This document shows positions 21,669 through 32,039 of a stretch of DNA of 64,000 nt, piece by piece (positions within the stretch are counted from its first letter, which is position 1; the number at the start of each line of letters is the position of its first letter). The stretch covers positions 398,501-462,500 of the forward strand of contig WPIO01000133.1 of the NCBI GenBank assembly GCA_009760855.2, written 5' to 3'. A program made the position numbers and the translations under genes. A model generated the notes under the pieces. The model saw only the letters and a program-made list of their open reading frames with translations. It was not told the DNA's origin and made no database searches. The stretch is from Cristatella mucedo (lineage: Eukaryota > Bryozoa > Phylactolaemata > Cristatellidae).

Positions 21669-21930
21669 GCTGCCACCGCCGCCGAACAGCTACATCGCCT
21701 GGTCCATCGTATCGCTCCTCTTCTGCTGCTTCCCGCTCGGCGTCGCCGCCGTCGTCCTGTCACTCGTCGCGAGCAGCGACCACGCGGCCGGTCTGCGCGT
21801 GGAAGCGCAGAGCAAGTCGGCGATCGTGAGGACGCTCAACATCGTCTCCACGGTGCTGTGCTGCGTCATCTACGTCATCGGGGCCGTGACGGTCAGCACC
21901 TCTGTCGGGCTCGCGTACGCGATCGGCTGA
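21643..21930 (+). CDS. CD225/dispanin (IFITM-like) membrane protein, terminal exon
   Basis: The exon starts after TTTGCAG in phase 0 and encodes 95 residues before TGA. Residues ~15-42 form the first membrane segment, with the family signature FCCFPLGVAAVV; the vicinal Cys pair is in the position palmitoylated in IFITM proteins. A basic/polar loop follows (QSKSAIVRTLNIVS), matching the A..S..AK..N pattern of CD225. A second membrane segment, residues ~61-90, contains VLCCVIYVIGAV. Upstream is a proline run (LLPPPPNSYIAW), as in many dispanins with Pro-rich cytosolic N-termini. The family comprises small two-pass proteins of endosome, plasma or synaptic membranes. The N-terminal exon(s) lie upstream in the CpG island but were not identified. 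A polyadenylation signal 276 bases downstream supports a last exon. Antiviral function cannot be inferred from membership alone. Confidence 0.82.
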   Translation: MVNSSALLLLPPPPNSYIAWSIVSLLFCCFPLGVAAVVLSLVASSDHAAGLRVEAQSKSAIVRTLNIVSTVLCCVIYVIGAVTVSTSVGLAYAIG

Positions 21931-22205
21931 TCGAACACTTGCCAGAGACCGGATCAGCGCGAGTGAAATGGCTGGGGGCGCGCGCGAGCGCCGGTTCACT
22001 AGCAACGTTGCGGCCGCGGCGGACCGATTCTGGCCGCAGATTCTGAGAGTTTCGTAGCTCCGTCTCCGGAGGCGCGATCGTCTGCACGATGAATCCCGAC
22101 GATTCCAGAGTGCACAAAAGGGGGCTTACCGAAAGCGTGACGTCGGGCGACTTCATTCGCCTTCGTCGTGCGAGCAGAAGCACGTTTGGCCAGCGACGGC
22201 TCAAC

Positions 22206-22211
22206 AATAAA
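22206..22211 (+). terminator. Polyadenylation signal AATAAA of the CD225 gene
   Basis: Canonical AATAAA 276 bases after the CD225 stop codon, in otherwise GC-rich sequence where the hexamer is unlikely by chance. A T/GT-rich stretch (GCCGTGTCACACGTTCGG) follows. Confidence 0.65.
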
Positions 22212-22260
22212 GGCTAGCACCTCAATTGCCGTGTCACACGTTCGGTTCGGCGTCGGGCCT

Positions 22261-22754
22261 CGCGAACTACGCTGCCGCCATCGCCTGTGCGGCAGCTTTA
22301 AGGCAGTTCATCTTGCACCTGCAGTTTAACGATCTGCGTTTCTGAAAACACTATCACATGCGTGGAACTTCCGTCGAGTTACGCTAAAGACGAGCTACGC
22401 GGGTATCTAGATATCGGCTTTTTTCTCTGGGCGGCGGCGGCGGCGGCCATCTGACCATCTGGGCGGCCATCTGGGGGGCGGCGGCCGTCACTGACCAAAA
22501 GTGGATCTGCGAGCGAGATTATGGCACATAAATTGGCCCGACATCATTCTTTTGGTAGACTCCTGTTCATATGCACTGTAATCGCTGGGATTCGCTGCTC
22601 CGACGAAACCTTTTCGGAAACGAGAATAGCTACTTCCGGAATATGTGGCAATCATCCGAAGCGGCAAATGTCCGCCCTCCCCCTGGGCAGGCAATGCCTC
22701 GCTCGAGTCAACCTCGGCGGCGCCCGCGCTTGATCGGCAGCTCGGCGCGAGTAC
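22261..22754. other. Unassigned stretch with a GGC trinucleotide run
   Basis: Contains a (GGC)n run at ~22431-22447 and a partly repeated GGCGGCCATCTG block. Short frames on both strands show no motif. Confidence 0.4.
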
Positions 22755-22838
22755 AATAATAATAATAATAATAATGTACTTGATAAAGCGCCCTCAGAGA
22801 ACTTAATCTCTTTCTAGGCGCTTTGCATTTGCTGCAAA
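22755..22838 (-). mobile_element. Solo L2-B 3' tail
   Basis: (AAT)n tail, intact hairpin (AAAGCGCCCTC ... TAGGCGCTTTGCATTT) and GCTGCAAAC, then unrelated sequence. No coding part. The break point is the same as in the solo tail at 27430-27527. Confidence 0.85.
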
Positions 22839-22917
22839 CATTCAACGAACGCGCTGCGCCTCAACCTCGAACTCGAAGCCGAACAAGCATTGGCAGGCGT
22901 GTTGCTCGCGCGCGACT

Positions 22918-23378
22918 TGCCACTGGCCACGGCTTGACTCCTCCACACAGCTAGCTGAACTGGTGCACCAGTTACAGCCTCCTCGTGCCCTCGGTTCCTG
23001 TGCAGACAATAAACTAGCTGTTCCACTCCTTCGCTTAAAGATCGCTGGCGACAGAAGAAGCGTAAGCTCTGCAGGTCCTAGACTGCGGAGCTCACTTCCG
23101 CAATTCTTACGCAACGACAACTACTCTCCTGCTGCGACTATGGCTCATCCTTTTCAGCGGTTCTGAGCAGCTACTTCAATGCTACTCACTACCTCAGCTG
23201 CTCTCCTGCCTCCGCTATGCTTCCAGCTTTCTACTTGCTACGTGAGATGAAGTCTGTTGGCTACGGAATGCGTACCGAAAGCCGCTTAGGCTGTGAGTGC
23301 GCTAAACAAAACTCTCTTGCTTAAAACCCACATATTTTTTGAGGCTCATGGAGTTACGGACGTAGATACATTGCATTG
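22918..23378 (+). mobile_element. L2-A8: 5'-truncated L2-A LINE
   Basis: C-terminal domain from the CACGGCTTG codons to the 3' tail (ACGTAGATACATTGCATTGC). The coding frame is shifted more than once; the open part is 22963-23166. Moderately diverged (QNSLA-like terminus). Confidence 0.75.
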
Positions 23379-23654
23379 CATTACAGCTTGAATAATGGAG
23401 GGACATATAAGATTAGAAAGAAAGAGACTTGAATGAAAGGACCACTTTGGTCTCCGCTTTGGCTTGCTCTCCGAATCGGCAGCCTCTCGCATTCGCTCCG
23501 CAAGCGAACTGCTGGGCGAGCGCTCGCACTTGGCGACCCAGGATTGTTGATTTGAGTTCTGCAGCAGGCAAATCTTTTTTGCCCACGGCAATTTTGTTGA
23601 TATATGTAACACTCTTCTGCTGCAATATTTAAATGAGGCGGTCAAATCAGCTTG
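23379..23654. other. Unassigned stretch
   Basis: Short frames on both strands (23429-23632 plus; 23645-23346 minus) overlap without known motifs. Confidence 0.3.
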
Positions 23655-23860
23655 CCCATCAGAGAGCAGTTGAGCTAGTGAGTAGCACGGAAGTGCAGCT
23701 CAGGACCGCTGAAAAGAATGAGCCATAGTCGGCAGCAGGAGAGTAGTTGTCGTTGCATACGAATTGTGGAAGCGAGTTCCACAGGACATGCAGAGCTAAA
23801 CCTTCTGTCACCAACGGTCTTTAAGCCATTAGCGGGTCCCTTTGATTCGACCTTGCCATC
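23655..23860 (-). mobile_element. L2-A9: internal L2-A fragment joined to a scrap of L2-B
   Basis: Bases 23655-23826 match the L2-A C-terminal coding region in reverse (RTVGDRRFSSA block to the TACL block), lacking the 3' tail. Bases 23827-23857 match the end of the L2-B ORF and start of its 3' UTR in plus orientation (TTAGCGGGTCCCTTTGATTC). Loss of the 3' end implies rearrangement rather than simple insertion. Confidence 0.6.
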
Positions 23861-23889
23861 ATTGCCTTGGTGGAGCTTGTGACCGTTAC

Positions 23890-24036
23890 ATTTTTTTTTA
23901 ATGTATTTGTATCGTGTCCTAGGAGAAATCACTCACTATTCAGGTGCTTGGCATATGCCACGGGGCTCGAGCACACGACCTGGCCACAGCGTGGTCTTGG
24001 CGAGCACCTTAATCGCTGAGCCAAACCAGCAATTTT
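23890..24036 (-). mobile_element. tSINE-2b: tRNA-headed SINE with an L2-type tail
   Basis: Minus strand: CTGGTTTGGCTCAGCGATTAA (A-box side), GTGCTCGCC, the B-box-like GTGCTCGAGCCCCGTGGC, then CATATGCCAAGCACCTGAATAG, matching the same junction as tSINE-2a and 2c, and a poly-A tail (complement of T9 at ~23891). The hairpin is decayed. Confidence 0.7.
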
Positions 24037-24384
24037 GCCATGGCACTGCGTCTGTGCAAGTCTCCAAATAAACTTACAGCAGCTGCGATGCAGCTCAAGC
24101 TGCTTTGCTTATATGCGACCTTTTCACGGCGAGGGGCGTGTACCAAGAGTCACGTGACAACACATTTGACCCATCGGGTGTGGGTGACCGATGAGCCGAT
24201 ACGGGCTACGAGCCTCTGGCCTTTGCAATCTGCTGACTGAGAGGCTAATTTTCAGATTTAAGCTCTTCCTAGGCTACAATGATGAAATCTTCGCGTATCT
24301 CGTACCTCGGCTTTGTCGTTCCAGCCTCGAAAACACCTCGAGCTTAGAGCGACCGTGATTCAAGTTCCCAAAGTGTTAAGCTCA

Positions 24385-24690
24385 CTCGAGATCGACATCA
24401 CCTGACGTACCATTTAAAAATGCATGAAAAGCGAAACCGTTGTTCATAGAATTTGCTGTTGGGCTTAGTAGTTTGTCCCCTGTGTGCTCATGCATGCATG
24501 CTCTTATTGGATTTTACTACAATTCACTTGGGCATGCTGAAAATGTGCATGCCACCTCTATCAACGCTGTTTTTGTCGACAATTTGGATGTTATAATAAA
24601 AAAGCCAGTTAATTACGCTTTCTTTACAGCATTTATGAAATGGTAAGAAACAGATTACATTCTCCGAAGGTACTACAAAAATTGACTAGT
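24385..24690 (+). mobile_element. L2-B8: very decayed L2-B 3' fragment
   Basis: Weak but collinear matches to the L2-B end of ORF (CACCTGACGTACCATTTAAAAA), 3' UTR (TGCTCATGCATGC, CATGCTGAAAATGTGCATGCC) and hairpin zone (AAACAGATTACATTCTCCGAAGG). Confidence 0.45.
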
Positions 24691-24899
24691 TTTAGCTAAT
24701 TGACATTAACTTTTCTTTCATCCAAAAAAAACAAGAGTGCACATAAAAGATTCAATCTCCCATACACATTTGAAAGTTAATCGCGAAATCTTGTCACCCC
24801 AGTGCCATTTATAAAGCTGCATAGTAGCACCGGCGACCAACACTGCCTCACTGGCTCACTATCACTGCCACTTGTTGTAAGCAATACAGGCTCGCCACG

Positions 24900-25130
24900 T
24901 GCCCAGTTTCAAAATGCATGATGTGCATAGCGTTGATACTCAAAGTGTCAGCACGCATAAGCAGACAAATTACAAATCGCAAGGATCTAGCAAATGCGGT
25001 GAGAAGCGGGTGCGTGTTTAGCTTCTTTTAAAACTTATTAAATTGAGGGGACCAAATGACGTCAGTTGGGAGTAAGTTCCAATCCTCATAAGCATATGAA
25101 CTAAGAGTCTCCGAAGGATTTGAAGACGGT
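24900..25130 (-). mobile_element. L2-B9: decayed L2-B fragment
   Basis: In reverse: GTGTCAGCACGCATAAGCA, ACAAATCGCAAGGATCTAGC, the TTCTTTTAAAAC block and the GGGAGTAAGTTCC block, in the order seen at 29.1-29.3 kb. The 3' tail is missing. Confidence 0.6.
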
Positions 25131-26309
25131 GAGATATGCCGTTTCAGTCAGAGGAGTCTCCAAAATATTTTAGGTGGGTTACAAGTACATGTCTGTGGTT
25201 TCAGTCGGGAGAAGACAGTACGCTGCTTATAAGTCAAGGATTGCTACTATTATTATATCTTAATATTAATATTATATTATATTATTATTATATACGCCTG
25301 AATAATTGGAGTGACAAAAAACTTGAATTATCCTGGCTTAGGGGTACTCTGCAGCCGGGCAAAATATTAAAATGCAGCGTGGTATACCACAATGTGGTGT
25401 ACCACGTGGTACACCACATATTGCGAATTTTCTTAGCGATGCCGGCTTGTAACCGTTATGCTAAAATCCAAAGTTTGGTAGCATAACAGCTGAAGCCATT
25501 CATTAGACAGCAAGTTATACCTTTGATTTTTTATAAGCTGTGCTCAATGCTTTAGATTATTTGACATCATTTATATAATAATATTATAAAATTTGTATAT
25601 TACCCTGAGATAACTTCATCTGTTTCTAAGCTTTTACAGCTGCTGTTAAGGAGGCTTCAATACAAATGCACCAAAGTTATCTTGAGGCTTAGTGGCTGTA
25701 ACTGACGGTTTTAGATCAATTGGTGAAAGCACTCTTCCATAATTCGCAACTTCAGCACTGCAAAGCACTGCAATTTCCTCACGTATATAAATGCCATGGA
25801 ATTTTCTTTGCCGAAGTACAACTAGGGATGCTTTTGAATTCCTCTATTTGGCGGAGCATTTGGCCAAAATGATCTAGGTGCAATTCTCAGCAATTTAAAC
25901 GAAGACGCTGAGACTATAACATGATATCTGCTGACTGTCTTCAGCAATTTTTGTCCTAGTGTTAACGAATGAATCACGTGTAACTCACAGGAATATCCAT
26001 AGAGCTAAAATGCAACAGTTGGTTGTCCGAGCGTTGGGCAGAATGATGAATGAAGTGATGCCACAATGTCGAAGTTGAGAGACTATAATTAGCAGATCAG
26101 AATTTTACAGAGGATTTGGTAAATAAAACAAACTCTAATCTAATAATGATTTAGATTAACGTAGGGTAATGGTATGGCTATATAGCTGCATAAAGTCAAC
26201 TTAAGATTGGTATCAATAGTTCAATCAAAGCAATGCTATTTCCTCGAATCGAATAGCTTTTCTTTAGCTCGTGTGGGTTCATTAGCTGCATGTGTAGAGT
26301 TTATATTAA
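25131..26309. other. Unassigned AT-rich stretch
   Basis: Contains an imperfect (TAT)n run at 25247-25292 and a palindromic cluster GTGGTATACCACAATGTGG / TACCACGTGGTACACCAC at 25378-25420, which can form overlapping short hairpins. No gene recognised. Confidence 0.45.
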
Positions 26310-26372
26310 TTGAAATAAAATAATAATATATTTGCAGAGCACCGTCACAGAACTAAATCTCTTTCTAGTCAA
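26310..26372 (-). mobile_element. Decayed solo L2-B tail
   Basis: AATAATAATATATTTGCAGAGC followed by CACAGAACTAAATCTCTTTCTAG matches the reversed tail and inner hairpin arm of L2-B; the outer stem is eroded. Confidence 0.5.
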
Positions 26373-26398
26373 GTCCTCTGAACCCTATTCCCACTGTC

Positions 26399-27342
26399 AT
26401 GCTCATACGTTGCATTGATCTGCTGCTGCCATGCATAGCTAACATCATTAATATGTCATTAGCCTCAGGTCTTGTCCCAGCACCTTTCAAAAAAGCTGTA
26501 GTCAGGCCACTTCTCGAGAAATCAACATTAAACCAAGATAACTTCCGCCCTGTCTCCTTTCTACCATTCCTATCACAAACACTGGAACGGGTCGTGGAGT
26601 ACCAGCTAAACTCGATCGAAATAAACCTATATCGAAACCTCACACCTTGCTAGTAAGTTCCAGTCTGGCCTTAGAGCTAATCACTCCACAGAGTCAGCAT
26701 TGCTTAAGGTATACAACGACTTACTTAGGAATGCAGACATGGGTAGAGTGTCTCTGCTTGTTTTGCTCAATCTTTCGGCAGCTTTTGATACCATCGATCA
26801 CAAAGTTCTTCTAGAGCGCCTCTCATCTCGCTTGGGCATCACTGGCACCGATCTGCAATGGTTCAGGTCTTATCTAAGTGGGATACTCCAGAGTATTGAC
26901 GTGAATGGACAAAGATTATCTGAAGTACCTCTGAAATATGGAGTACCTCAGGGCTCAGTGCTAGGTTCTTTTCACGGTTTATAGTCTGCCTCTTGCTGGT
27001 GTGATTGCCAAGCACAATCTAGGCTTTCACTTCTATGCGGATGACACTCAGTTGTACCTTTGCTTTGATCCCTCCCAGCCTTCGAGCACCTCAAATTCTC
27101 TAAACTCCCTTGCTGCATGCATTGATGACATCCGCACATGGATGGCAGCAAATTTTCTAAAACTTAACGATGATAAAACTAACTTCTTAGTTATGGGAAA
27201 ACCCAGTGTGATCCAGAGATTGGACAAGCTGACTCTCAAAATTGGCTCTGCCAGCATATTTCCAGTTGAATCAGCTCGAAATCTAGGTGTCATATTCCAA
27301 AGCGACCTCCTGTTAGACGACCACATCAGCTCCACGGTCTAA
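26399..27342 (+). pseudogene. L2-B10 reverse transcriptase (frameshifted)
   Basis: Three consecutive open pieces carry RT blocks: FRPVSFLPFLSQTLERVVEYQL (fingers), LLVLLNLSAAFDTIDHKVLL (motif A), [12 protein letters not shown] (motif B) and [14 protein letters not shown] (motif C, catalytic YADD intact). FLKLNDDKTNFLVMGKP follows. Frameshifts fall near 26655 and after the VPQGSVLG block, where the LLF segment is damaged. It is the best-preserved L2-B RT in the window. Confidence 0.82.
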
Positions 27343-27429
27343 TCTGCCTAGTTTCAGCTACATAACATTGCTAAAATTCAGGCTTGTTTAGATAAGGATA
27401 CCACGTCCAAATTTGTCCAAGCATTCTAA

Positions 27430-27527
27430 TAACAATACCAATAATAATAATAATAATAATAATGTACTTGACAAAGCGCCCTCAGAGAATTTAATCTTTT
27501 TTTAGGCGCTTTACATTTGCTGCAAAC
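27430..27527 (-). mobile_element. Solo L2-B tail nested in L2-B10
   Basis: (AAT)n tail, hairpin and TTTGCTGCAAAC only, inserted in L2-B10 between GCATTC and ACATCCCGTCTCGAC, the expected neighbours in uninterrupted copies. It shares its 5' break point with the solo tail at 22755-22838. Confidence 0.85.
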
Positions 27528-28239
27528 GGAACATCCCGTCTCGACTTCTGCAACTCACTGCTCGCTGGCCTACAAGCATGTGCGATCAGGCGATTGCAGC
27601 TGGTGCAAAACTCTGCAACTAGGCTTGTCTGTCGTGAGCGTCACAGTTGCCACGTTGCTCAACTTCTCGCCAACCTGCACTGGCTACCAGTCAAGCAACT
27701 GATTGACTTCAAGGTTCTGTTTCTCACTTTTTGGTCACTTCATTCTTTGGATCCAGACTATCTCACAGATATACTCCCCCATCAGGCCAAGCATCGTACC
27801 ACCTGCTTTTCGGAATCCAGCAGTCTGCAAATACCCCGTATAAACCTTAAATCCTTTGGAGACCGTGGATTTAGTTCGTATGCTCCCAATGCCTGGAACT
27901 CTCTTCCGACCTGCGTCAGAACATCCCCTGACCTGACCACCTTTAAAAAGAATTTAAAACACACCTATTTAGGACAGCAATTAGTGGGTCCCTGTGATTC
28001 GTCCTTGATGTGCTTATGCGTGCTGACACTGTGCATGCTGCCACTAACCACATTTGCATGCTGACCCTGTGCATGTCACCCCTAACCATATTATTCATTT
28101 TTTTTGTTTTTCAAGCATGATTTTACTTACCATTCCATTGCATTTCACTTTACAGCAAATGTAAAGCGCCTAGAGAGAGATTAAGTTCTCCGAGGGCGCT
28201 TTATCAAGTGAATTATTATTGCTATTATTATTAATATTT

Positions 28240-28745
28240 GGGGAGTCAGACCTCACAGCATTGGCCAGTAAATGGTTTACTGTCTTAAAAATCTGTTTAG
28301 TTTCCGACTGGCAGGAATTCAGCTTTCTAATGAAAAAAGAAGCCCTGGCTTTTTTAAGCTTTTGGGTGTGAACTCGAAGGAAGTCTTTAAAATTGACTAG
28401 GTCTGCCTCAGACCCTGATTTCTTGAAACGACGTTCCAGCATGCGCTTAACACGGAGCATCTTAAGGAGTTTTTTTGTAAATTGAAAGGAATCTCGACGA
28501 CTTTGAACACGGATAGAGCGAACAGGAGCATGCTTGTCAAGAGCACTCCTGAGTGTCATGTTCATTGCATCAGTGAGGGTATCAAGGCTGCCGGTCGAGT
28601 CTGAATGCAGATCAAGAAGGCCTGCATCACAAACAGATTTCAAAAACTTGTCCATGTCAATTCTGTGTAAGTTACGTCGTTTGACAAATTCGACTTTGCC
28701 CTGAACGTACGAGGTAGCAGGAACAGTAAACGAGACCGAACAATG
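28240..28745 (-). mobile_element. L2-A10: L2-A fragment lacking its 3' end
   Basis: Matches the endonuclease-to-RT linker of L2-A (frame 28655-28170: MDKFLKSVCDAGLLDLHSD, then FTKKLLKMLRVKRMLERRF and ARASFFIRKLNSC). It ends at 28745 inside the endonuclease (SVSFTVPA) and at 28240 abuts the ATT tail of L2-B10. Since LINE copies normally keep their 3' end, either L2-B10 inserted into it and the rest was lost, or the segment was rearranged. Confidence 0.75.
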
Positions 28746-28949
28746 ATCCCTGTTATATTTGTTAGCTCTGTTTTTTACGAATTCTTTGCTTTAGTATTTG
28801 TATGATTTATTTCTATTAATGGGCTCCACAATTTTGCAGAAGTCTTAAGTTGTTTTGGAGATGTCTTTCTCTTTGTCTTGAGTTGCTCCTAAAGCAATTT
28901 GGTCAGTGCCGAATATTTTAGGAGCGAATTCATTGCCAACCTGGTAATA

Positions 28950-29815
28950 ATAATAATAATAACATTAATGCACTTGATAAAGCACCCTCAGAGAACTCAA
29001 TCTCTTTCTAGGCGCTTTACATTTGCTGCAAAGGGAAATGCAATTGAATGGTGAGTAATATCATGCTTGATAAACAAACAAAATGGATAACATGGTTAGG
29101 GGTGACATGCACAGGGTCAGCATGCAAACGTGGTTAGTGGCAGCAGGCACAGTGTCAGCACGCACAAGCACATCAATGACGAATCACAGGGATCCACTAA
29201 ATGCTGTCCTAAATAGGTGTGATTTCAAGTTCTTTTTAAATGTGGTCAAGTCAGGGGACGTTCTGATGCAAGTCGGGAGGGAGTTCCAGGCTCTGCGAGC
29301 ATACAAACTAAATGCCCTGTCTCCAGACGATTTGAGGTTTGTAGGCAGTATTGGTAGACAGTTGGATTCTGAAAAGCTGGTGGGACAATGATGGGGGAGG
29401 GGTAAATCTGAGAGATAGGCTGGAGCCAAAGAATGAAGTGACCTAAATGTGAGCGACAAAACCTTGAACTCAATCCGTTGCTTGACTGGTAGCCAGTGCA
29501 GGTCGGCGAGAAGTGGTGCGATGTGGCAACTGCGATGCTCACGACAGACAAGCCTAGCTGCAGAGTTTTGCACCAGCTGCAATCGCGTGATCGCACATGC
29601 CGGTAGGCCAGTAAGCAGTGACTTGCAGAAGTCGAGACGGGATGTCGCGAATGCATGGACCAACTTGGATGTGCAATCCGTATCTAAGCAAACCTGAGTT
29701 TTAGCAATGTTATGAAGCTGAAAATAGGCAGATTTGACAGGGGAGCTGATATGGTCGTCTAACGAGATACTGAGCAGGCCATACCAAGTAACAAGTTTCT
29801 CATGCAATCGTGATA
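28950..29815 (-). mobile_element. L2-B11: 5'-truncated L2-B LINE
   Basis: Tail, hairpin (AAAGCACCCTC ... TAGGCGCTTT), 3' UTR and one open frame (29807-29184) from DDHISSPVKSAYFQLHNIAK to FSGSL. It reaches further 5' than L2-B5. The frame is open except at its 5' border. Confidence 0.87.
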
Positions 29816-30345
29816 ATAGAAGCAGCTTTAAACATGACGCATCGGCTCCAAGTTCAGATGCATTTCCAAAATTCTTTTAAACGGTCTACCTGTTCAAACT
29901 AAGCTCGAGAAATGCTCTAACCAAGTTTATGACGACTCTGGGAGGTAGAAGTTTTTATACCATTAGCTGAACATCTCAGTTATCGTCGTCTGCGTCTGTG
30001 TTTTTAAAGAATACTAACATTAGCATCCACCTTAATACACTATGGGAACTAGAGGTCTACCCAGGCGATTTACGTTTCATGGCAAGCAAAGCCGTAACTG
30101 AGAGTTAACGACAACAAACGTTCCGAGATCATAGTGCCAAGCCTAGGCGAAGGCGCGAGGGGAAGAAAGAGGACACTCACTCACTCACTCCCTCGTCGGT
30201 AGAATCGCTGGGTTTTCCCCAGAGGCAGCTCGTCACTTTGAAGTAGAAAGATTAGCACCTAAGCACTGCGGCAGGTCAGACAGATTGATTAACTTCGTCC
30301 ACGGCTCCCAGTCAGACCTATTGGACAGTCGTGCATCCGGCCGCC
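29816..30345. other. Unassigned stretch upstream of the phospholipase gene
   Basis: No gene or repeat family recognised; a short CTCACT repeat lies at 30174-30189. Confidence 0.35.
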
Positions 30346-30356
30346 CTAATTACGAG

Positions 30357-30372
30357 CCAATAAATAAAAAGG
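30357..30372 (+). promoter_or_regulatory. CCAAT/TATA-like promoter elements of the phospholipase gene
   Basis: CCAAT (30357-30361) overlaps ATAAATAAAAAGG (30360-30372), a TATA-like block 50-62 bases upstream of the ATG. A start of transcription ~25-30 bases downstream would leave a 5' leader of ~20-30 bases. Position and composition fit; function is inferred. Confidence 0.4.
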
Positions 30373-30421
30373 CAACCGCCGGCGGCAGGGGTCGTTTTCG
30401 CTGCCATCTAGAAGCGGCGCG

Positions 30422-31207
30422 ATGGCACCTGTTTGTTCCGCGGCGGCGGAGGCTTCCCTAGTGGCTGCAGTGACTGCGGTGACTCTGCTGATCCTGTTCG
30501 CCGGGAGTTCTGACGCTCGTCCCGACTGCAACCGTGGACTCACCAATGGCTGCAGCATTCCTTTCAGCTTGCCGTTCTTCTACAAGACCCGCTTTAGACC
30601 GGCGTGCGATAAGCACGACATCTGCTACTCCTGCGTGAGTATCTCGCCCACGGCTGCAGCTCGGCTAGGGCGGAGTAGGCGGCAGCAGCGCCAACCAGGC
30701 AGGGCCACTTTCTTGGCACGACCTTCACCGACTAAGCCGGTATTGGTTCGTCGCTAGCCGAGCTACGGTCTCGTCTCTTGAGGTTAGCTGTCCTTACAGC
30801 CTTCGCTCCCTGTCGTTCCAATTGCCGTAGACAATCGGAAGGGTTACTAAAATAAGTCGGGGTAGCCTTGGCTGTCAAATATCGCTAAGAGGCGCCAACC
30901 GTGACCCGTCTCCTTCTTGCCGACCGCTCATGTCGCTGACGATCTGTAGAGTCGAAGTGGAAAATCATCGCATGCATGCGCTTTGTAGGGAATGGTGAGA
31001 GGCGTCAGCAGAATCACGTGCGACGCTTACTTTGGCCGAAACATGGAGGAAATTTGTGAGACTGGGGCAAGTGTGCTGAGCAGGGTCTTCTGCCAAGTAA
31101 TCGCACGAAATTATTTGGCAGCAGTCGCATCTTTTGGATCACGTTTCTACGCCAGCTCATCGCCTCATTGGTGCTCACGATCGTGGGTGCCCTCGTGCTT
31201 GGAGTAG
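30422..31207 (+). CDS. Secreted conodipine-like phospholipase A2, two exons
   Basis: The gene joins exon 1 (30422-30634) and exon 2 (30989-31207); the intron (30635-30988) has GTGAGT and TTTGTAG borders and is in phase 0. The start has a strong Kozak context (G at -3 and +4). The 143-residue protein has a hydrophobic signal peptide (core ~13-27, likely cleavage after Ala32). The catalytic block ACDKHDICYSC (61-71) carries the PLA2 His65-Asp66 pair. Exon 2 continues with GMVRGVSRITCD, whose Asp83 sits where the second catalytic Asp is expected, then a helix pattern with Y/F and Cys. The mature part has ten cysteines (36, 44, 62, 68, 71, 82, 94, 106, 133, 141), enough for five disulphides. The usual secreted PLA2 calcium loop is absent, as in conodipine-type enzymes. 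Known members hydrolyse phospholipid sn-2 esters; some occur in cone-snail venom, but homologues in many non-venomous animals make a venom role unproven. No frame break is seen. Confidence 0.85.
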
Positions 31208-31382
31208 CTCAGAAGCCGCTTCCGCTTCCGCTTCCGCTGCTGCATTCCGAGGCCTCGCATCGTAGCAGCTTGCAAGAACCCGTGTGCCCTCTTCCAATCA
31301 CCAGTAAAAATGTATCCTCTACTAAACGCTTTTAATTTGTATAATTGCCTTTAATTTGCAACTGCTTGTTTAATCGCTCATA

Positions 31383-31496
31383 CATATATATATATATATA
31401 TATATATTCGTATATATATATATTCGTATATATATATATTCGTATATATGTATATACATATATACAAAGAAACAAACGTATATAAATACACGTCTC

Positions 31497-31555
<59 letters not shown>

Positions 31556-31590
31556 CAGAGACAGAGACAGAGTATATATATAGAGATGTT
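31383..31590. repeat. Compound microsatellite (TA)n, (AG)n, (GAGACA)n
   Basis: (TA)n blocks separated by a regular TTCG interruption about every 18 bases (31408, 31424, 31440), then (TA)n at ~31498-31520, (GA)n at 31521-31535, six units of AGACAG at 31536-31572 and a short TA block. Confidence 0.9.
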
Positions 31591-31682
31591 TGTGTAAAAA
31601 TATAATTGATTTTTATTCAAGATGCTTTCTATTTCCGGTCATTTTTAATCGTCAAAAGCAACCTACATTAATAAATAAATAC

Positions 31683-31852
31683 TAGCTAATTTAAAAGCCT
31701 CTTTTGTATAGCGACAGAAGAGCCTTTATGGCTATCACCACCGTTTTCAGGGGCACTAAAGGATCGCCCACCAGTGGATTCGAACCTACGACATCTGACC
31801 GAGGTCGTGAAAAGCAAACGCCTTACCTAGTGTGCCATCACGGCTTACCAAT
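31683..31852 (-). mobile_element. tSINE-1c: full-length tRNA-derived SINE
   Basis: On the minus strand: GTGATGGCACACTAGGTAAGG (A-box region), GGTTCGAATCC (B box), then GGTGATAGCC and AAGGCTCTTCTGTCGCTATA, and the 3' end AAATTAGCTAGTATTTATTT. This is one of the two best copies, with both pol III boxes preserved. Confidence 0.85.
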
Positions 31853-32039
31853 TGATCCACAATTTGATTGATCCACGTTGATCGACTTTCTTTCCCAATT
31901 CAGTTCTCTAATTTCTATCTTCCATGGTAAACTAAAGTTTTCTCTATTTTTATTGATCTCCCCGATAACGGATTTCCCTATATAACAATCTCTATATCTT
32001 ACTTTTACCTATTTCCAACATATAATACTGCACCCTATC

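Larger units (their letters stand above)
20690..22260. promoter_or_regulatory. CpG-rich island around the CD225 exon
   Basis: GC content and CpG density rise sharply near 20690 and fall after ~22260, unlike the flanking DNA. It covers the CD225 exon and ~950 bases upstream. Upstream coding exons are likely but not resolvable. Open frames at 20878-21078 and 20957-21250 are GC-driven and show no clear homology. Promoter position is not determined. Confidence 0.55.
26373..28225 (+). mobile_element. L2-B10: long L2-B LINE with a nested solo tail
   Basis: Begins before the RT (a stretch reading SASGLVPAPFKKAVVRP-like) and runs through RT, C-terminal domain (27594-28064 frame), 3' UTR, hairpin (AAAGCGCCTAGAGAGAGA ... 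GAGGGCGCTTT) and ATT tail. A reversed solo L2-B tail (27430-27527) sits in the middle. Several single-base frameshifts separate the open pieces 26399-26653, 26700-26984, 27001-27342 and 27594-28064. Confidence 0.85.

Noticed and set aside
31383-31590. CRISPR-like or regulatory array because of regular TTCG spacing in TA repeats
   Set aside because: It is a compound microsatellite with no unique spacers.
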